DNA of 20,173 bases from Scytonema sp. UIC 10036 (GCF_009725235.1 NZ_WJFC01000238.1:1-20173); one strand, 5' to 3'. Shown: positions 7,140 to 15,402, numbered from the stretch's first letter. Made by a program: numbers and translations. Notes: generated by a model not told the origin, from the sequence alone.

Positions 7140-8429
7140 ATGGCTAATGTCAGACTAAAAAAATTTCTTAGTATACCAGCTTTTCTTATGGTTTCAATTG
7201 CCCGTAAAAATCTGCTTGAAGATATTCCTCGCTTTCTAGCAGCACAGGCAGGTATTATGTTTGCCGTTAGCCTAGTGACTATTCAAACAGGTATCTTCAA
7301 TGGGTTTACGCGCTCCTCTACGAAATTAATTAACAATTCCACTGCTGATATTTGGGTGGCGTCTGACAGCATGATTTACCTAGATCTCACACTGCCAATG
7401 CCTTTAGCTCATATCAATTTAGCGAGAGAAGTACCTGGTGTCGCAAATGCAGAAGCGCTCATTGCCACCGGAGGAGTATGGCGTCACCCCATGGGAAGAA
7501 TAGCTCCAGTCAGAGTCATTGGATTCGCTCCAGATGGGCAATTGTTTATACCTAATAATATTATCCAAGGCAGTATAAATACCCTCAAAGAACCGTATAC
7601 TGTAATAGTAGATACATTTAATGCAGAGTCTTTGAGTGTACGACGTGTCGGCGATCGAGCACAAGTCAATACTGTGCCTACACGCGTGGTTGGCTTAACC
7701 CAAGGAAACCGCTCAATTGCATCAAATCCTTATATGTTTACTTCTCTAGAAAGTGCCACTGCTTACGTGAGTTCTGGTAAAACTTCTAATGTGTCTTGTC
7801 GAATGCAATCAGGTTCCAAAGACATTCAGTGTACCACCACTTACGTAGATCCGGAGAAAAACCCTACCCCCGCACCAAAACCTTTATCTTCATTAGACCC
7901 CATCACTTATATCCTCATTCAAGCCCAGCCCGGTCAGGATTTGCAAGCACTCAAGAAAAGACTAGATGCTGCCTTACCCAACACCCGTGCCTACACCCGT
8001 GCAGAAATGATAAAAAAAACTGAGGTTTACTGGCAAAAGCGAACTGGCATTGGATTCATTTTAGGGCTGGGTGCAACAGTAGGAATCATTGTAGGAGCCA
8101 TTGTTGTTGGTCAAATACTTTATTCCTCCGTGTCAGAACATCTCAAGGAATTTGGCACACTCAAAGCAATGGGTGCATCTGATTGGACGATTTACAGTGT
8201 CATTATTGAGCAAGCTATATGGATGGCTGTTCTCGGTTATATCCCTGGTATGGCACTTTGCTTGGGAGTCGCCACTTGGACACTGGCTAGTCAAGGTATC
8301 CTCATTTTAATTACGCCCAAAACCGCGATCGCAGTTTTTGGTGTAACTATTATTATGTGTACTGGCGCAGCAATTTTTGCCATTCAAAAAGTCACCCGTC
8401 TCGACCCCGCGACGATATTTAATAAGTAG
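7140..8429 (+). CDS. DevC-like ABC transporter permease (MacB/FtsX type)
   Basis: A 429-aa inner-membrane permease of an ABC exporter. TM1 is at about 33-53, followed by a large periplasmic domain (about 55-300). Three C-terminal helices (about 305-328, 353-380, 395-416) make the FtsX-type unit, with LKAMGAS (341-347) at the ATPase contact position. DevC proteins work with the DevA ATPase and DevB membrane-fusion protein to export lipids such as heterocyst glycolipids; neither partner is in this window. It is longer than the ~385 aa I expect for DevC. The extra residues seem to lie at about 213-250, with two cysteines (220, 231) and a Pro-rich end. The ATG at 7140 gives the normal N-terminus. 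Substrate unknown. Confidence 0.85.
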   Translation: MANVRLKKFLSIPAFLMVSIARKNLLEDIPRFLAAQAGIMFAVSLVTIQTGIFNGFTRSSTKLINNSTADIWVASDSMIYLDLTLPMPLAHINLAREVPGVANAEALIATGGVWRHPMGRIAPVRVIGFAPDGQLFIPNNIIQGSINTLKEPYTVIVDTFNAESLSVRRVGDRAQVNTVPTRVVGLTQGNRSIASNPYMFTSLESATAYVSSGKTSNVSCRMQSGSKDIQCTTTYVDPEKNPTPAPKPLSSLDPITYILIQAQPGQDLQALKKRLDAALPNTRAYTRAEMIKKTEVYWQKRTGIGFILGLGATVGIIVGAIVVGQILYSSVSEHLKEFGTLKAMGASDWTIYSVIIEQAIWMAVLGYIPGMALCLGVATWTLASQGILILITPKTAIAVFGVTIIMCTGAAIFAIQKVTRLDPATIFNK

Positions 8430-8437
8430 GGATTGAG

Positions 8438-8598
8438 GATTTTGGATTTTAGATTTTGGATTTTAGATTTTGGATTTTGGATTGGGGACAAGGGAGACAA
8501 GGGAGACAAGGTAGAACTTTCTTCTTTATCCCCCACTAACAACCAACAACTAACCACCAACAACTAACAACTAACCACTAACCCCTAACCACTAACTC
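8438..8598. repeat. Mixed heptamer and nonamer arrays
   Basis: Seven 7-bp units GATTTTG/GATTTTA run from 8438 to 8486. GACAAGGGA then occurs twice and once partially (8487-8511). From about 8530 to 8598 come CCACTAA/CAACTAA-type units, related to those at 5819-5908. The last part overlaps the 3' end of the epimerase gene and supplies its final codons and stop. Confidence 0.85.
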
Positions 8599-9537
8599 AC
8601 GTAAAGTTTCTGTGACTGAGCGCGGATTCCAACCAAGCTCATTACGGGCTTTTGTAGCGTCTACTCGGACACATCGGTCGTATATATAGTGAACGCGTTC
8701 TCGACTGATGGGTGGTTGCCAATTCAACAGCCTTCCAATTGGGTCAAGTAAATTCCCCGCCAATCTTACTAGGGGTTTGGGAACTTCACGAGGCGCTGGA
8801 ATACCTGTTTGGTGGGAAACAATGGCAAACATTTCCCGTAGTGTTAAATCACCCGCAGAAATAATATAGTACTCCCCCGGTTTCCCCTTTTCTGCTGCTA
8901 AAATCATCGCGTCTGCAAGGTCGTCTACATGGACAATTCCAGTAATGCGATCGCCTCCCGCCCACACTTTGAGTTTTCCTTTGCAAAACAGCTCCATAAC
9001 CGGACCAAAATGGGGGTCATCAGCACCAAATATTCCAGAGGGAAGAACGCTAACAGCATGAAAACCAGCTTCAACAGCTCGATCGACTAATTGTTGAGCT
9101 TGGTATTTAGTGCGATCGTAAGCAGAGGAAAAGTGCTTCTGCGTTCTTTGGAAAGTTTCATTCACTGCTTGACCTTTTGTATCACCGAATACACCAATAG
9201 TGCTACAGTAAACTAACTTAGATACGCTAGTTTCTCGCGCCACTTCTAAAACGGCTCGCGTCCCTTCTACATTGACTCGCTCCATCTCAGCTTCATTAAC
9301 AATTCCTAGCTCCACATAAGCAGCAGTGTGAAAAACCGTATCTGTATCAAGCATTGCTGCTCTTAACGCATTTTTGTCAGTAATATCACCATAAACTAAT
9401 TTTACGTTAACATTCTCAAGACGGGTTAAATTACTAGATTTACGTACTAATCCAACAACAGTATTGCCCTGCTTTTGCAAAGCCCTAACTAAGTGAGAAC
9501 CTGTAAATCCATTAGCTCCAGTCACTAACGCCTTCAT
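8578..9537 (-). CDS. NAD-dependent epimerase/reductase (extended SDR, HpnA-like)
   Basis: 319 aa. The Rossmann motif GANGFTG (Gly7, Gly10, Gly13) binds NAD(P). The catalytic set is Ser112 in CSTIGVFG and Tyr140-x3-Lys144 in AYDRTK. A V-D-D-L motif (GIVHVDDLADA) lies near 210. The overall pattern is that of HpnA-type hopanoid-associated epimerases and dihydroflavonol-reductase-like proteins; the substrate is unknown. Its ATG overlaps the TGA of the GNAT-like gene by 4 bp (ATGA), so the two are translationally coupled. The last five residues (LVVRG) and the TAG stop are encoded by heptamer repeat sequence, so the native C-terminus may have been altered. Confidence 0.85.
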   Translation of the reverse strand: MKALVTGANGFTGSHLVRALQKQGNTVVGLVRKSSNLTRLENVNVKLVYGDITDKNALRAAMLDTDTVFHTAAYVELGIVNEAEMERVNVEGTRAVLEVARETSVSKLVYCSTIGVFGDTKGQAVNETFQRTQKHFSSAYDRTKYQAQQLVDRAVEAGFHAVSVLPSGIFGADDPHFGPVMELFCKGKLKVWAGGDRITGIVHVDDLADAMILAAEKGKPGEYYIISAGDLTLREMFAIVSHQTGIPAPREVPKPLVRLAGNLLDPIGRLLNWQPPISRERVHYIYDRCVRVDATKARNELGWNPRSVTETLRELVVRG

Positions 9538-10682
9538 AAAGCTTTTTCATAAATTCTGTAAGTTTTATATATTTTGCCACCAGCTGCTTCGATTAATTTG
9601 CGTGAGGGGAAATTATCTTCAAATACTGTGGAAAGTTCAGCCCCTTTATAAGGTTTTCCCTTTTGTATTCCACCTTGCATTCCCAAATAAATTAAAGCTA
9701 GAGGTACCATTTTTGAGCGGTATTCTGGTAACGAACAGATGACAATCACTCGCCCTCGATCGATTTGCCGACGATACCAGAGAAACTTAAGAATTCCCAA
9801 CCAGTTGAGTTTTCCATTAACATATTTGAGGGGAATATTGTAATCAGGTAGCCCCATAAAAAAGCCCACCATTTCCCCGTTGTACTCAGCAATGGGGAAA
9901 ATATCTGGATCTATTAAACTCTGTAATTCTTTAGCTTCATCTAAAAATTCTGCCTCAGTGCGAGGTGTAGAACTCCAATTAGCAGAAAAGGCACGGTTAA
10001 AAAGGTGATAAATGTTCTTGGCATCCTGCTCGAATGCTTCACCTTTGGTTCTGATTGGGCGGAATTTCACTCCAGATTGACACGCAATGCGATAACCCTT
10101 CTCAAACTTTGCTGCTAGGGGTTTATCCAAAGGGAAATTATAAGCATATGCGTCTTTAGCTTTATCCCACCCATCCCGCTCCATAAACTTTGGGTAATAA
10201 GGTGGATTGTATGGCATCATCACCGTTGGCGGTGAGTCAAATCCATCAACTAAAAACAGGCAACCATTATGAGTAGAGAAATTAATTGGACCTCTAGCTG
10301 TGGTCATTCCTTGCTCTCGCAACCATTTGCAGGCAGCATCTAGTAAAGCTTGAGCTATGGTAAAATCCTCAATACATTCAAAAAAACCGAACAAGCCAAT
10401 ATTTTGCCGTTCACGATCTATTAGCCGTTGGTTGACAGCAGCAACAATGCGTCCCACTGCTTGAGGCTCTTTTGCTTCTTGGGATATAGCAATAAACTGT
10501 TGCAGTTTTCCATACTCTAAAAAGGTATTTGCGGGTGTGAATTGCTTTGCAATACTGCTACGGATGGGGGGTACCGAATAAGGATCTTTAGCGTATACCC
10601 TTGCGGGAACATCCAAAAACATTTCTTTTTCGGCAGCAGTTGTGACTGTTCGGATGCTAATTGCTGTTTGATTGATTACCAT
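9534..10682 (-). CDS. GNAT-like N-acyltransferase family protein
   Basis: 382 aa. The N-terminal part (about 10-130) contains strand/helix segments with AVGRIVAAVNQRL near 75-88, like the cosubstrate-binding half of a GNAT fold. The middle holds a conserved-looking block GPINFSTHNGCLFLVDGFD (near 150-168) and PYNPPYYPKFMERDGW. A second GNAT-like half follows, with FPIAEYNGEMVGFFMGLPDYN near 262-282. This resembles uncharacterised YghO-like proteins and double-GNAT acyltransferases; no signal peptide or clear membrane helix is present. It starts 9 bp after the radical SAM gene and overlaps the epimerase gene by 4 bp, so it is part of a three-gene block. Acyl transfer in that block is inference. 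Confidence 0.7.
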   Translation of the reverse strand: MVINQTAISIRTVTTAAEKEMFLDVPARVYAKDPYSVPPIRSSIAKQFTPANTFLEYGKLQQFIAISQEAKEPQAVGRIVAAVNQRLIDRERQNIGLFGFFECIEDFTIAQALLDAACKWLREQGMTTARGPINFSTHNGCLFLVDGFDSPPTVMMPYNPPYYPKFMERDGWDKAKDAYAYNFPLDKPLAAKFEKGYRIACQSGVKFRPIRTKGEAFEQDAKNIYHLFNRAFSANWSSTPRTEAEFLDEAKELQSLIDPDIFPIAEYNGEMVGFFMGLPDYNIPLKYVNGKLNWLGILKFLWYRRQIDRGRVIVICSLPEYRSKMVPLALIYLGMQGGIQKGKPYKGAELSTVFEDNFPSRKLIEAAGGKIYKTYRIYEKAL

Positions 10683-10691
10683 TTGTTTTAG

Positions 10692-12245
10692 TTAATAGCT
10701 CGAAACTAAAGATGTATTTTCCAGGCATTTCTCAAGTTGCGCTTCGATTTCCTCACGGACAATTTCACGGTACTCCATGAAATGCTCTAGATGGGCGCAA
10801 TTAATAAAATAGGATTCAAATACTCCAGGATTGTGTCTGATAATTGAAAACAACTGATGCCAGAATTGGAAGCGGGTATTTCGCTTGACTCCCTGCCGCC
10901 AACAAATAATGAGCAATGCCCGAATATACTTGAATTGTGGTATGCGAAATTTCTTTTTGTGAGGGGTAGGTTTCATTGCCATGAAATGCCGAAAAACTCT
11001 CGCCAAATAACGTTTGGGTTCGTAGAGTTCCCAGAAGCATCTCACGTACTCGCCAGCCAGTTCTTTAATAGGACGAGTAGGAATAAAATTGGCAAGCGTT
11101 GTTTGATTGATGTTAGCCTTTTCATTCTGCAGACGCCCTTCCTTCTGAAGTCGCTCCCAAAGTGCAGTACTTGGAAGCGCCTGAAGCATACTGCACATTG
11201 CTTGAGGAATCGCAGTGGCTTCTACAAACTCGATAATGCGATCGCCTGCCCCCGACTTTTCACCATCAAAGCCAATAATAAAACCAGCCATGACGCGCAA
11301 ACCCGCCCTGTTAATTGTCTTGACTGATTCAATCAAAGAGTGACGTGTATTTTGGAATTTTTGCGTCAATGCCAAACTTTCCGTATCCGGTGTCTCGATA
11401 CCCAAAAATACAGCACTAAAGTTGGCAGCAATCATTAAATCTAGCAGTTCTGGATCTTGTGCCAGATCCACCGAGGCTTCAGTTGACAAGCGGAAGGGAT
11501 AGCCGTGTTCTGCCATCCAAGGACCGAGTTCGCGCAGTAAGAGTTTCACATTGCGCTTGTTGCCGATAAAATTATCATCCACGACAAAGACCGAGCGCCG
11601 CCAGCCCAAATCGTACAGAGTCTGCAACTCAGCAAGTAATTGTGAGGGGGTTTTAGTCCGTGGCTTACGTCCATAAAGAACAATAATATCACAAAACTCA
11701 CATTGAAAAGGGCAACCACGGGAAAATTGCACAGACATATCGCTGTAAGCTTCTAGTTCCAGCAGATCGTACCTGGGAATGGGCGTACTAGTCACATCAG
11801 GTTTTTCTCCTTTGGCGCTGAATACTCCTGAGGTTTCACCCCGTTTTAGAGCTTCAACCAGCATTGGCAGAGTAATTTCACCCTCATCTAAAACCAGAAA
11901 ATCTACCCCTGCTTCCTGCGCGTCTTTAGGAACAGAAGTGACATAAGGACCACCAGCAGCAACAAGTTTACTCCGTCGCTTTGCCTCACGAATCAGAGAC
12001 AGCATATCCGATTTCTGGACAATCATTCCTGAAATAATCACCAAGTCTGCCCAGTTCCAATCTGCTTCAGTTTCAAACCGAACATTACGGTCTACCAAGC
12101 GGAACTCCCAGGTTTGGGGTAGGATAGCTGCAACGGTAATCATTCCTAGAGGCGGGAGTGAAACTTTTAGCCCAATCAGTTCTAACGTTTTGTCAAAAGA
12201 CCAAAAGGATTTAGGGAACAGAGGATATAACAGTAAAATTCGCAT
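10692..12245 (-). CDS. B12-binding radical SAM protein (HpnP-like layout)
   Basis: 517 aa. Residues about 1-140 form a B12-binding-type Rossmann domain (VSGM-type GMIVQKSD, GGPYVTS), without an obvious DxHxxG cobalamin ligand. The radical SAM motif CPFQCEFC gives Cys178, Cys182 and Cys185, which hold the 4Fe-4S cluster that cleaves S-adenosylmethionine. The barrel continues to about 370, and the tail resembles DUF4070. This is the layout of HpnP, the hopanoid C-2 methylase, and of many uncharacterised relatives; identity as HpnP is not claimed. Enzymes of this class often methylate or rearrange unactivated carbons in lipids. It heads the block with the GNAT-like and epimerase genes. Confidence 0.85.
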   Translation of the reverse strand: MRILLLYPLFPKSFWSFDKTLELIGLKVSLPPLGMITVAAILPQTWEFRLVDRNVRFETEADWNWADLVIISGMIVQKSDMLSLIREAKRRSKLVAAGGPYVTSVPKDAQEAGVDFLVLDEGEITLPMLVEALKRGETSGVFSAKGEKPDVTSTPIPRYDLLELEAYSDMSVQFSRGCPFQCEFCDIIVLYGRKPRTKTPSQLLAELQTLYDLGWRRSVFVVDDNFIGNKRNVKLLLRELGPWMAEHGYPFRLSTEASVDLAQDPELLDLMIAANFSAVFLGIETPDTESLALTQKFQNTRHSLIESVKTINRAGLRVMAGFIIGFDGEKSGAGDRIIEFVEATAIPQAMCSMLQALPSTALWERLQKEGRLQNEKANINQTTLANFIPTRPIKELAGEYVRCFWELYEPKRYLARVFRHFMAMKPTPHKKKFRIPQFKYIRALLIICWRQGVKRNTRFQFWHQLFSIIRHNPGVFESYFINCAHLEHFMEYREIVREEIEAQLEKCLENTSLVSSY

Positions 12246-12371
12246 TATTGTTTAACAGTTTTGGGCTATTGGTAAATCTTGAATTTTGATAAGTAATTTA
12301 CACCCTCGATCTTTCGTTTTCAGGCAGAAACTGGGAATGCTCGTTTGGAAACTTCATCTCCCAATATATTC

Positions 12372-12425
12372 AGTAGGGTGGGCAATGCCCATAATTTGAT
12401 ATTGGTAGGCCTTGCCCACCCTACT
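12372..12425. repeat. REP-like palindrome, wide loop
   Basis: AGTAGGGTGGGCAA (12372-12385) and TTGCCCACCCTACT (12412-12425) form a perfect 14-bp inverted repeat with 26 nt between. The arm is shared with the element at 1961-1987. Confidence 0.85.
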
Positions 12426-12456
12426 TTACCTTTTTCATGATTGATGATGCAATTTT

Positions 12457-12532
12457 TTCATCGAGGCTGCCTCCTTATATATTCTTTCGAGGCAGAACCT
12501 CGATGAATGTATTCCCATGATTTGCATGGGAA
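12457..12532. repeat. Tandem strong hairpins after the Rieske gene
   Basis: TTCATCGAGG + CTGCCTC (12457-12473) pairs with GAGGCAG + CCTCGATGAA (12489-12507) through 17 bp, with a 2-nt bulge (AA) and a 15-nt loop. Five bases later TTCCCATG (12512-12519) pairs with CATGGGAA (12525-12532). Neither has a clear T-tract on the minus strand, but both lie just downstream of the Rieske stop codon and could protect or end the transcript. Confidence 0.7.
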
Positions 12533-12581
12533 CAAGAAATGTCAGTTTCGTACATTAAACCAACCTACGAATTTAATTGCT

Positions 12582-13622
12582 CTAGCGTATGAATTGTTCG
12601 TATTGAGAAACAATAACGTGTTGGAGGGCAATAATAGCAGGGTTGATTTCGACATAACGCCGTTGGGGATTTGCAAGATAGCTTTGTTGCTCGCTCTCAA
12701 TCATTTCACAATCTTGGGCAACAAATTTCCGAAACAAGCGCCAGATAAAATTTGCTATTAGTTTCTTAATTGGTTGGACTAGCCATTTGGAAAGGCGAAT
12801 TTTAACAAATAAAAGGGAAAACGATCGCGTTTCTGTTGGACTTACGGGTAGTCGCATGAGGTACAAGGAGGAAAGACCTTCGAGCGAACTGTGATAGTGA
12901 GGGTAGTAATACCGGATTGAGATAGTGCGGGTAGTAACTTTATGTGCGTTGTCACTCAATCCTAAAAATTTGGTAAAAATTCCTTTATAAGAAACTTTGT
13001 AGTCAGCGCACACTGATGTTTCTGTTGCTTGTAAGTTAATTAAAACTGGATCGAACCAGCCCTGTAGTTCTTGGTGCAAATACCCGTGAAAGACATCCAT
13101 CGTATTTTCATTACAAATGGAGAAATGTGCTTTAAAGTGAGTGGGAATGGGCACCATCAACCAATCGGGCTGGTCAAATTCTGGTACATCAGGCACTTGG
13201 GATTGTTCAGACAAGGCAGCATCACCCGGAAATATCCAAATCAGGTTGTATTTTTCCTGAATTGGATAGCTACGGGCTTGAGCACAGGGTAGTTTTTGCC
13301 CTTGAGGCAAGTACGGAACACTGACACACGCGCCACTTCCATCAAATTCCCAACCGTGATAGCGACAAGCAAGGTGAGTCCCTTGGACTTTGCCTTTATG
13401 GAGTGCCACTCCTTTATGAGGACAAGCATCTTCCAAGGCATGAAATTGACCACTGGCATCACGGTAAACAACAATTGCCTGCTGCCAAATGGCTACAGGC
13501 ATAACTTGACCAACTTTGAGTTGGTCAGCCCAAACGACTGGATACCAGTAATTTGGGTTGATGCCAACCTCGCGAACGCGGTTGTGAACTGTTTGACTTT
13601 TGAGGGTCGTGGCTAGTTCCAT
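12582..13622 (-). CDS. Rieske non-heme iron oxygenase
   Basis: 346 aa from the ATG at 13622; GTG codons at 13631 and 13625 are in frame and also possible. The Rieske 2Fe-2S ligands are CPHKG (Cys67, His69) and CRYHGW (Cys86, His89). The mononuclear iron site shows NTMDVFHGYLH (Asp176, His179, His183), the arrangement of Rieske-type hydroxylases and demethylases. Positively charged and hydrophobic residues near 265-295 (IRLSKWLVQPIKKLIANFIW) may touch the membrane. The substrate is unknown; a ferredoxin-type donor is needed and none is encoded nearby. The GTG directly abuts the TAA of the amidohydrolase gene, so the pair is tightly coupled. Confidence 0.88.
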   Translation of the reverse strand: MELATTLKSQTVHNRVREVGINPNYWYPVVWADQLKVGQVMPVAIWQQAIVVYRDASGQFHALEDACPHKGVALHKGKVQGTHLACRYHGWEFDGSGACVSVPYLPQGQKLPCAQARSYPIQEKYNLIWIFPGDAALSEQSQVPDVPEFDQPDWLMVPIPTHFKAHFSICNENTMDVFHGYLHQELQGWFDPVLINLQATETSVCADYKVSYKGIFTKFLGLSDNAHKVTTRTISIRYYYPHYHSSLEGLSSLYLMRLPVSPTETRSFSLLFVKIRLSKWLVQPIKKLIANFIWRLFRKFVAQDCEMIESEQQSYLANPQRRYVEINPAIIALQHVIVSQYEQFIR

Positions 13623-13631
13623 CACTTGCAC

Positions 13632-15035
13632 TTACACTGTTGCTGTAGTTGTTGTTTCGGTTAACAAATCTTTAGGTAGAGATTGGCGCAAGCGGTTGCC
13701 GTAAAGTGCCAGAGCATTACCGCCTAGCAATAGCCCTAAATGCTCTCGATCGTAATCAGCAACTGTAGCAGCATCTTGGACACAGTTCTGAAGTACGCCA
13801 TCCCAGTGACCGTAATCGCCAGAGAAGCAAGCTAAGCGCTTACCAACTTCACCCATAGAAACGTGAAGATAAGAAGGACCCGGATCGTCTGATTCAAAAG
13901 AGGTAAAGATTTGCCCCCGTTCAAAGTACTCTAATGGATCTCGGTGGCGAAGATTGTAGTGCTCATATAAGCTAGCATCGTCAATTTTAGTAGGATCGTG
14001 TTGGGCATTCCATAAGAGGTCGAAGAGGTTTTTAGCCTGATTCATGAGATTAATATTGTTGTGGCTACCTCTTTCCTGAATCATCAATTTTGTATATTCG
14101 ATGAGGGAAGGGCGATAAGGATGTTTGGGGTCAAAATCACGGATGCGCTTTTCCCAATGCTCGTGAAAGGCATGGGCGAGATCTGGTAACCAGCCGCAAC
14201 CGCCTTCTAGAAAGCCCACCCGGAGTGTAGGAAAGCGCTCGAAAACTCCATCAAACACCATGCGTGCTAGTGCCAACTGTTGTTGGTTCCGTTGCACGAA
14301 AATGTGGGTGAGAACAAAAGTTTCCATGTGATCGGAAATGCCACCCACCATAGAAGAACCGGGACCACCGTGAATGCCAAGGGCAACGTCTAAGTCTACG
14401 GCTGCTTGCAATAAGGGTTGAAAATCGGGATGAGAGATCGTCTTACAAGTGCGAATTTCTGGAAAAGCGTCAGGTGCTTTGGGATGGGGAATGGGCAAGT
14501 TTGGAGCAACAGCTACACCTATCATGCCCAGTTCATTCACGCAATGGTACATCTCCGCTACTGCTGCGTCTACGTCTTGTAGCGGTAAAACGCCAATAGG
14601 CTGGAGGCGACCGTTGTACCCCCGGCAGTCCTCAGCAATATAGTTGTTGTAAGCACGGCAAAGTGCGATCGCGAAATCTTTATCTATGATGCTAGAAAAT
14701 ATTAAGTTCAATGTGCCATAGATAACCTGAACATCAATACCTTCCTGGTTCATGTGTTCAAGTCGGATTTTATTGAACATTGCGCCCAACGTTGTCTCTG
14801 GGTGTAAAGTGCGAAAGCCCCCCTTACCCAAACCCTGTGGTTGTGGGAACATCCGCACTAAGTCGTTCTTACCCGTTGCTGGATTAAAGTCTGCTATTCT
14901 TGCCCTTTGATCGCCAAGACTATCAATTGTCAGACCAATGCGATCTTGATACTCTCGATCCAGATAATCCCTCATGACTAAAGGATTTTCTATCTTATGA
15001 GCATCCGCATCAATCACCAACAAACCCTGATACAT
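13632..15035 (-). CDS. Amidohydrolase superfamily protein (COG2159, ACMSD-like)
   Basis: 467 aa, a TIM-barrel metal-dependent hydrolase or decarboxylase. The first-strand metal motif reads DADAH (9-13). Other typical elements are a central IHGG (His222), LEGGCGWLP (276-284) and a late Asp407 in FSGDYGHWDG. A segment of about 60 residues (roughly 305-370) between the last two elements makes it longer than common members. Relatives hydrolyse or decarboxylate oxidised ring or acid products. ATG at 15035 is chosen because AGGAG lies 10 nt before it; the GTG at 15056 lies upstream of that site. It follows the Mpo1-like gene by 38 bp and directly precedes the Rieske gene, suggesting consecutive steps. 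Confidence 0.88.
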   Translation of the reverse strand: MYQGLLVIDADAHKIENPLVMRDYLDREYQDRIGLTIDSLGDQRARIADFNPATGKNDLVRMFPQPQGLGKGGFRTLHPETTLGAMFNKIRLEHMNQEGIDVQVIYGTLNLIFSSIIDKDFAIALCRAYNNYIAEDCRGYNGRLQPIGVLPLQDVDAAVAEMYHCVNELGMIGVAVAPNLPIPHPKAPDAFPEIRTCKTISHPDFQPLLQAAVDLDVALGIHGGPGSSMVGGISDHMETFVLTHIFVQRNQQQLALARMVFDGVFERFPTLRVGFLEGGCGWLPDLAHAFHEHWEKRIRDFDPKHPYRPSLIEYTKLMIQERGSHNNINLMNQAKNLFDLLWNAQHDPTKIDDASLYEHYNLRHRDPLEYFERGQIFTSFESDDPGPSYLHVSMGEVGKRLACFSGDYGHWDGVLQNCVQDAATVADYDREHLGLLLGGNALALYGNRLRQSLPKDLLTETTTTATV

Positions 15036-15045
15036 TATTGATTTT

Positions 15046-15050
15046 CTCCT
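15046..15050 (-). promoter_or_regulatory. Ribosome binding site (AGGAG)
   Basis: AGGAG on the minus strand, 10 nt before the ATG at 15035. It decides against the in-frame GTG at 15056 as the start of the amidohydrolase. Confidence 0.6.
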
Positions 15051-15073
15051 TTTCACCAGTTAAAGCGCAAACA

Positions 15074-15388
15074 TTAAACCGACTTTTGCGTAACAGATCT
15101 CACGACTTGGCGTACACCAAACCAGTTCTCGAAAGACCATAGTATCGAGACTATGATGGTGATACCGGGATACTTAACAAAAGCAGGATCGTTTTTTTCA
15201 AACACTGCATGCCCACCCAAAGCAAAAACTTGGGTAAGCACCAAGCAAACAAGTGTCAGTCGCCAGTCGTAAAACAGACAGACAACCGCCCCAATTGCCA
15301 GGAGATTCGTTAAGTGATGCAGAAACTGGTTAATAGGATGCTGATGACTTGCAACAAAGTGGGCTTTTGCCTCGTGGAAATAATTCAA
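15074..15388 (-). CDS. DUF962 / Mpo1-like membrane protein
   Basis: 104 aa. The signature reads SHQHPINQFLHH (14-25) and GGHAVFEKNDPA (58-69). The spaced histidines (His17, His24/25, His60) match the DUF962/YGL010w-like family. Yeast Mpo1 of this family is an Fe(II)-dependent dioxygenase acting on 2-hydroxy fatty acids in alpha-oxidation. Two hydrophobic helices are at about 27-40 and 43-58, and a third at about 73-90. The start is TTG at 15388; GGAGG (15398-15402) lies 9 nt upstream and no ATG is available. It lies between a membrane fatty acid hydroxylase and the amidohydrolase. Enzyme activity is inferred from family, not shown. Confidence 0.8.
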   Translation of the reverse strand: MNYFHEAKAHFVASHQHPINQFLHHLTNLLAIGAVVCLFYDWRLTLVCLVLTQVFALGGHAVFEKNDPAFVKYPGITIIVSILWSFENWFGVRQVVRSVTQKSV

Positions 15389-15397
15389 ATTTGTTTT

Positions 15398-15402
15398 CCT
15401 CC
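15398..15402 (-). promoter_or_regulatory. Ribosome binding site (GGAGG)
   Basis: A perfect GGAGG on the minus strand, 9 nt before TTG at 15388. It supports TTG as the start of the Mpo1-like gene. Confidence 0.65.

Larger units (their letters stand above)
12246..12581. other. Intergenic gap with palindromes
   Basis: 336 bp between the Rieske gene and the radical SAM gene, both on the minus strand. No gene is seen. It contains a REP-like palindrome (12372-12425), a long hairpin with a 17-bp stem (12457-12507) and a short hairpin (12512-12532). The gap divides the minus-strand cluster into two likely transcription units. Confidence 0.7.

Noticed and set aside
10857..11327. 156-codon plus-strand open frame inside the radical SAM gene
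   Set aside because: It lies wholly within a gene with clear domain motifs on the other strand, and its translation shows no recognisable fold or conserved motif.
10692..12245. Naming the radical SAM gene hpnP
   Set aside because: The layout matches, but many DUF4070 radical SAM proteins share it, and no other hopanoid gene is clearly present.
13296..13616. 106-codon plus-strand open frame inside the Rieske gene
   Set aside because: It overlaps the conserved Rieske 2Fe-2S region on the opposite strand and has no protein features of its own.
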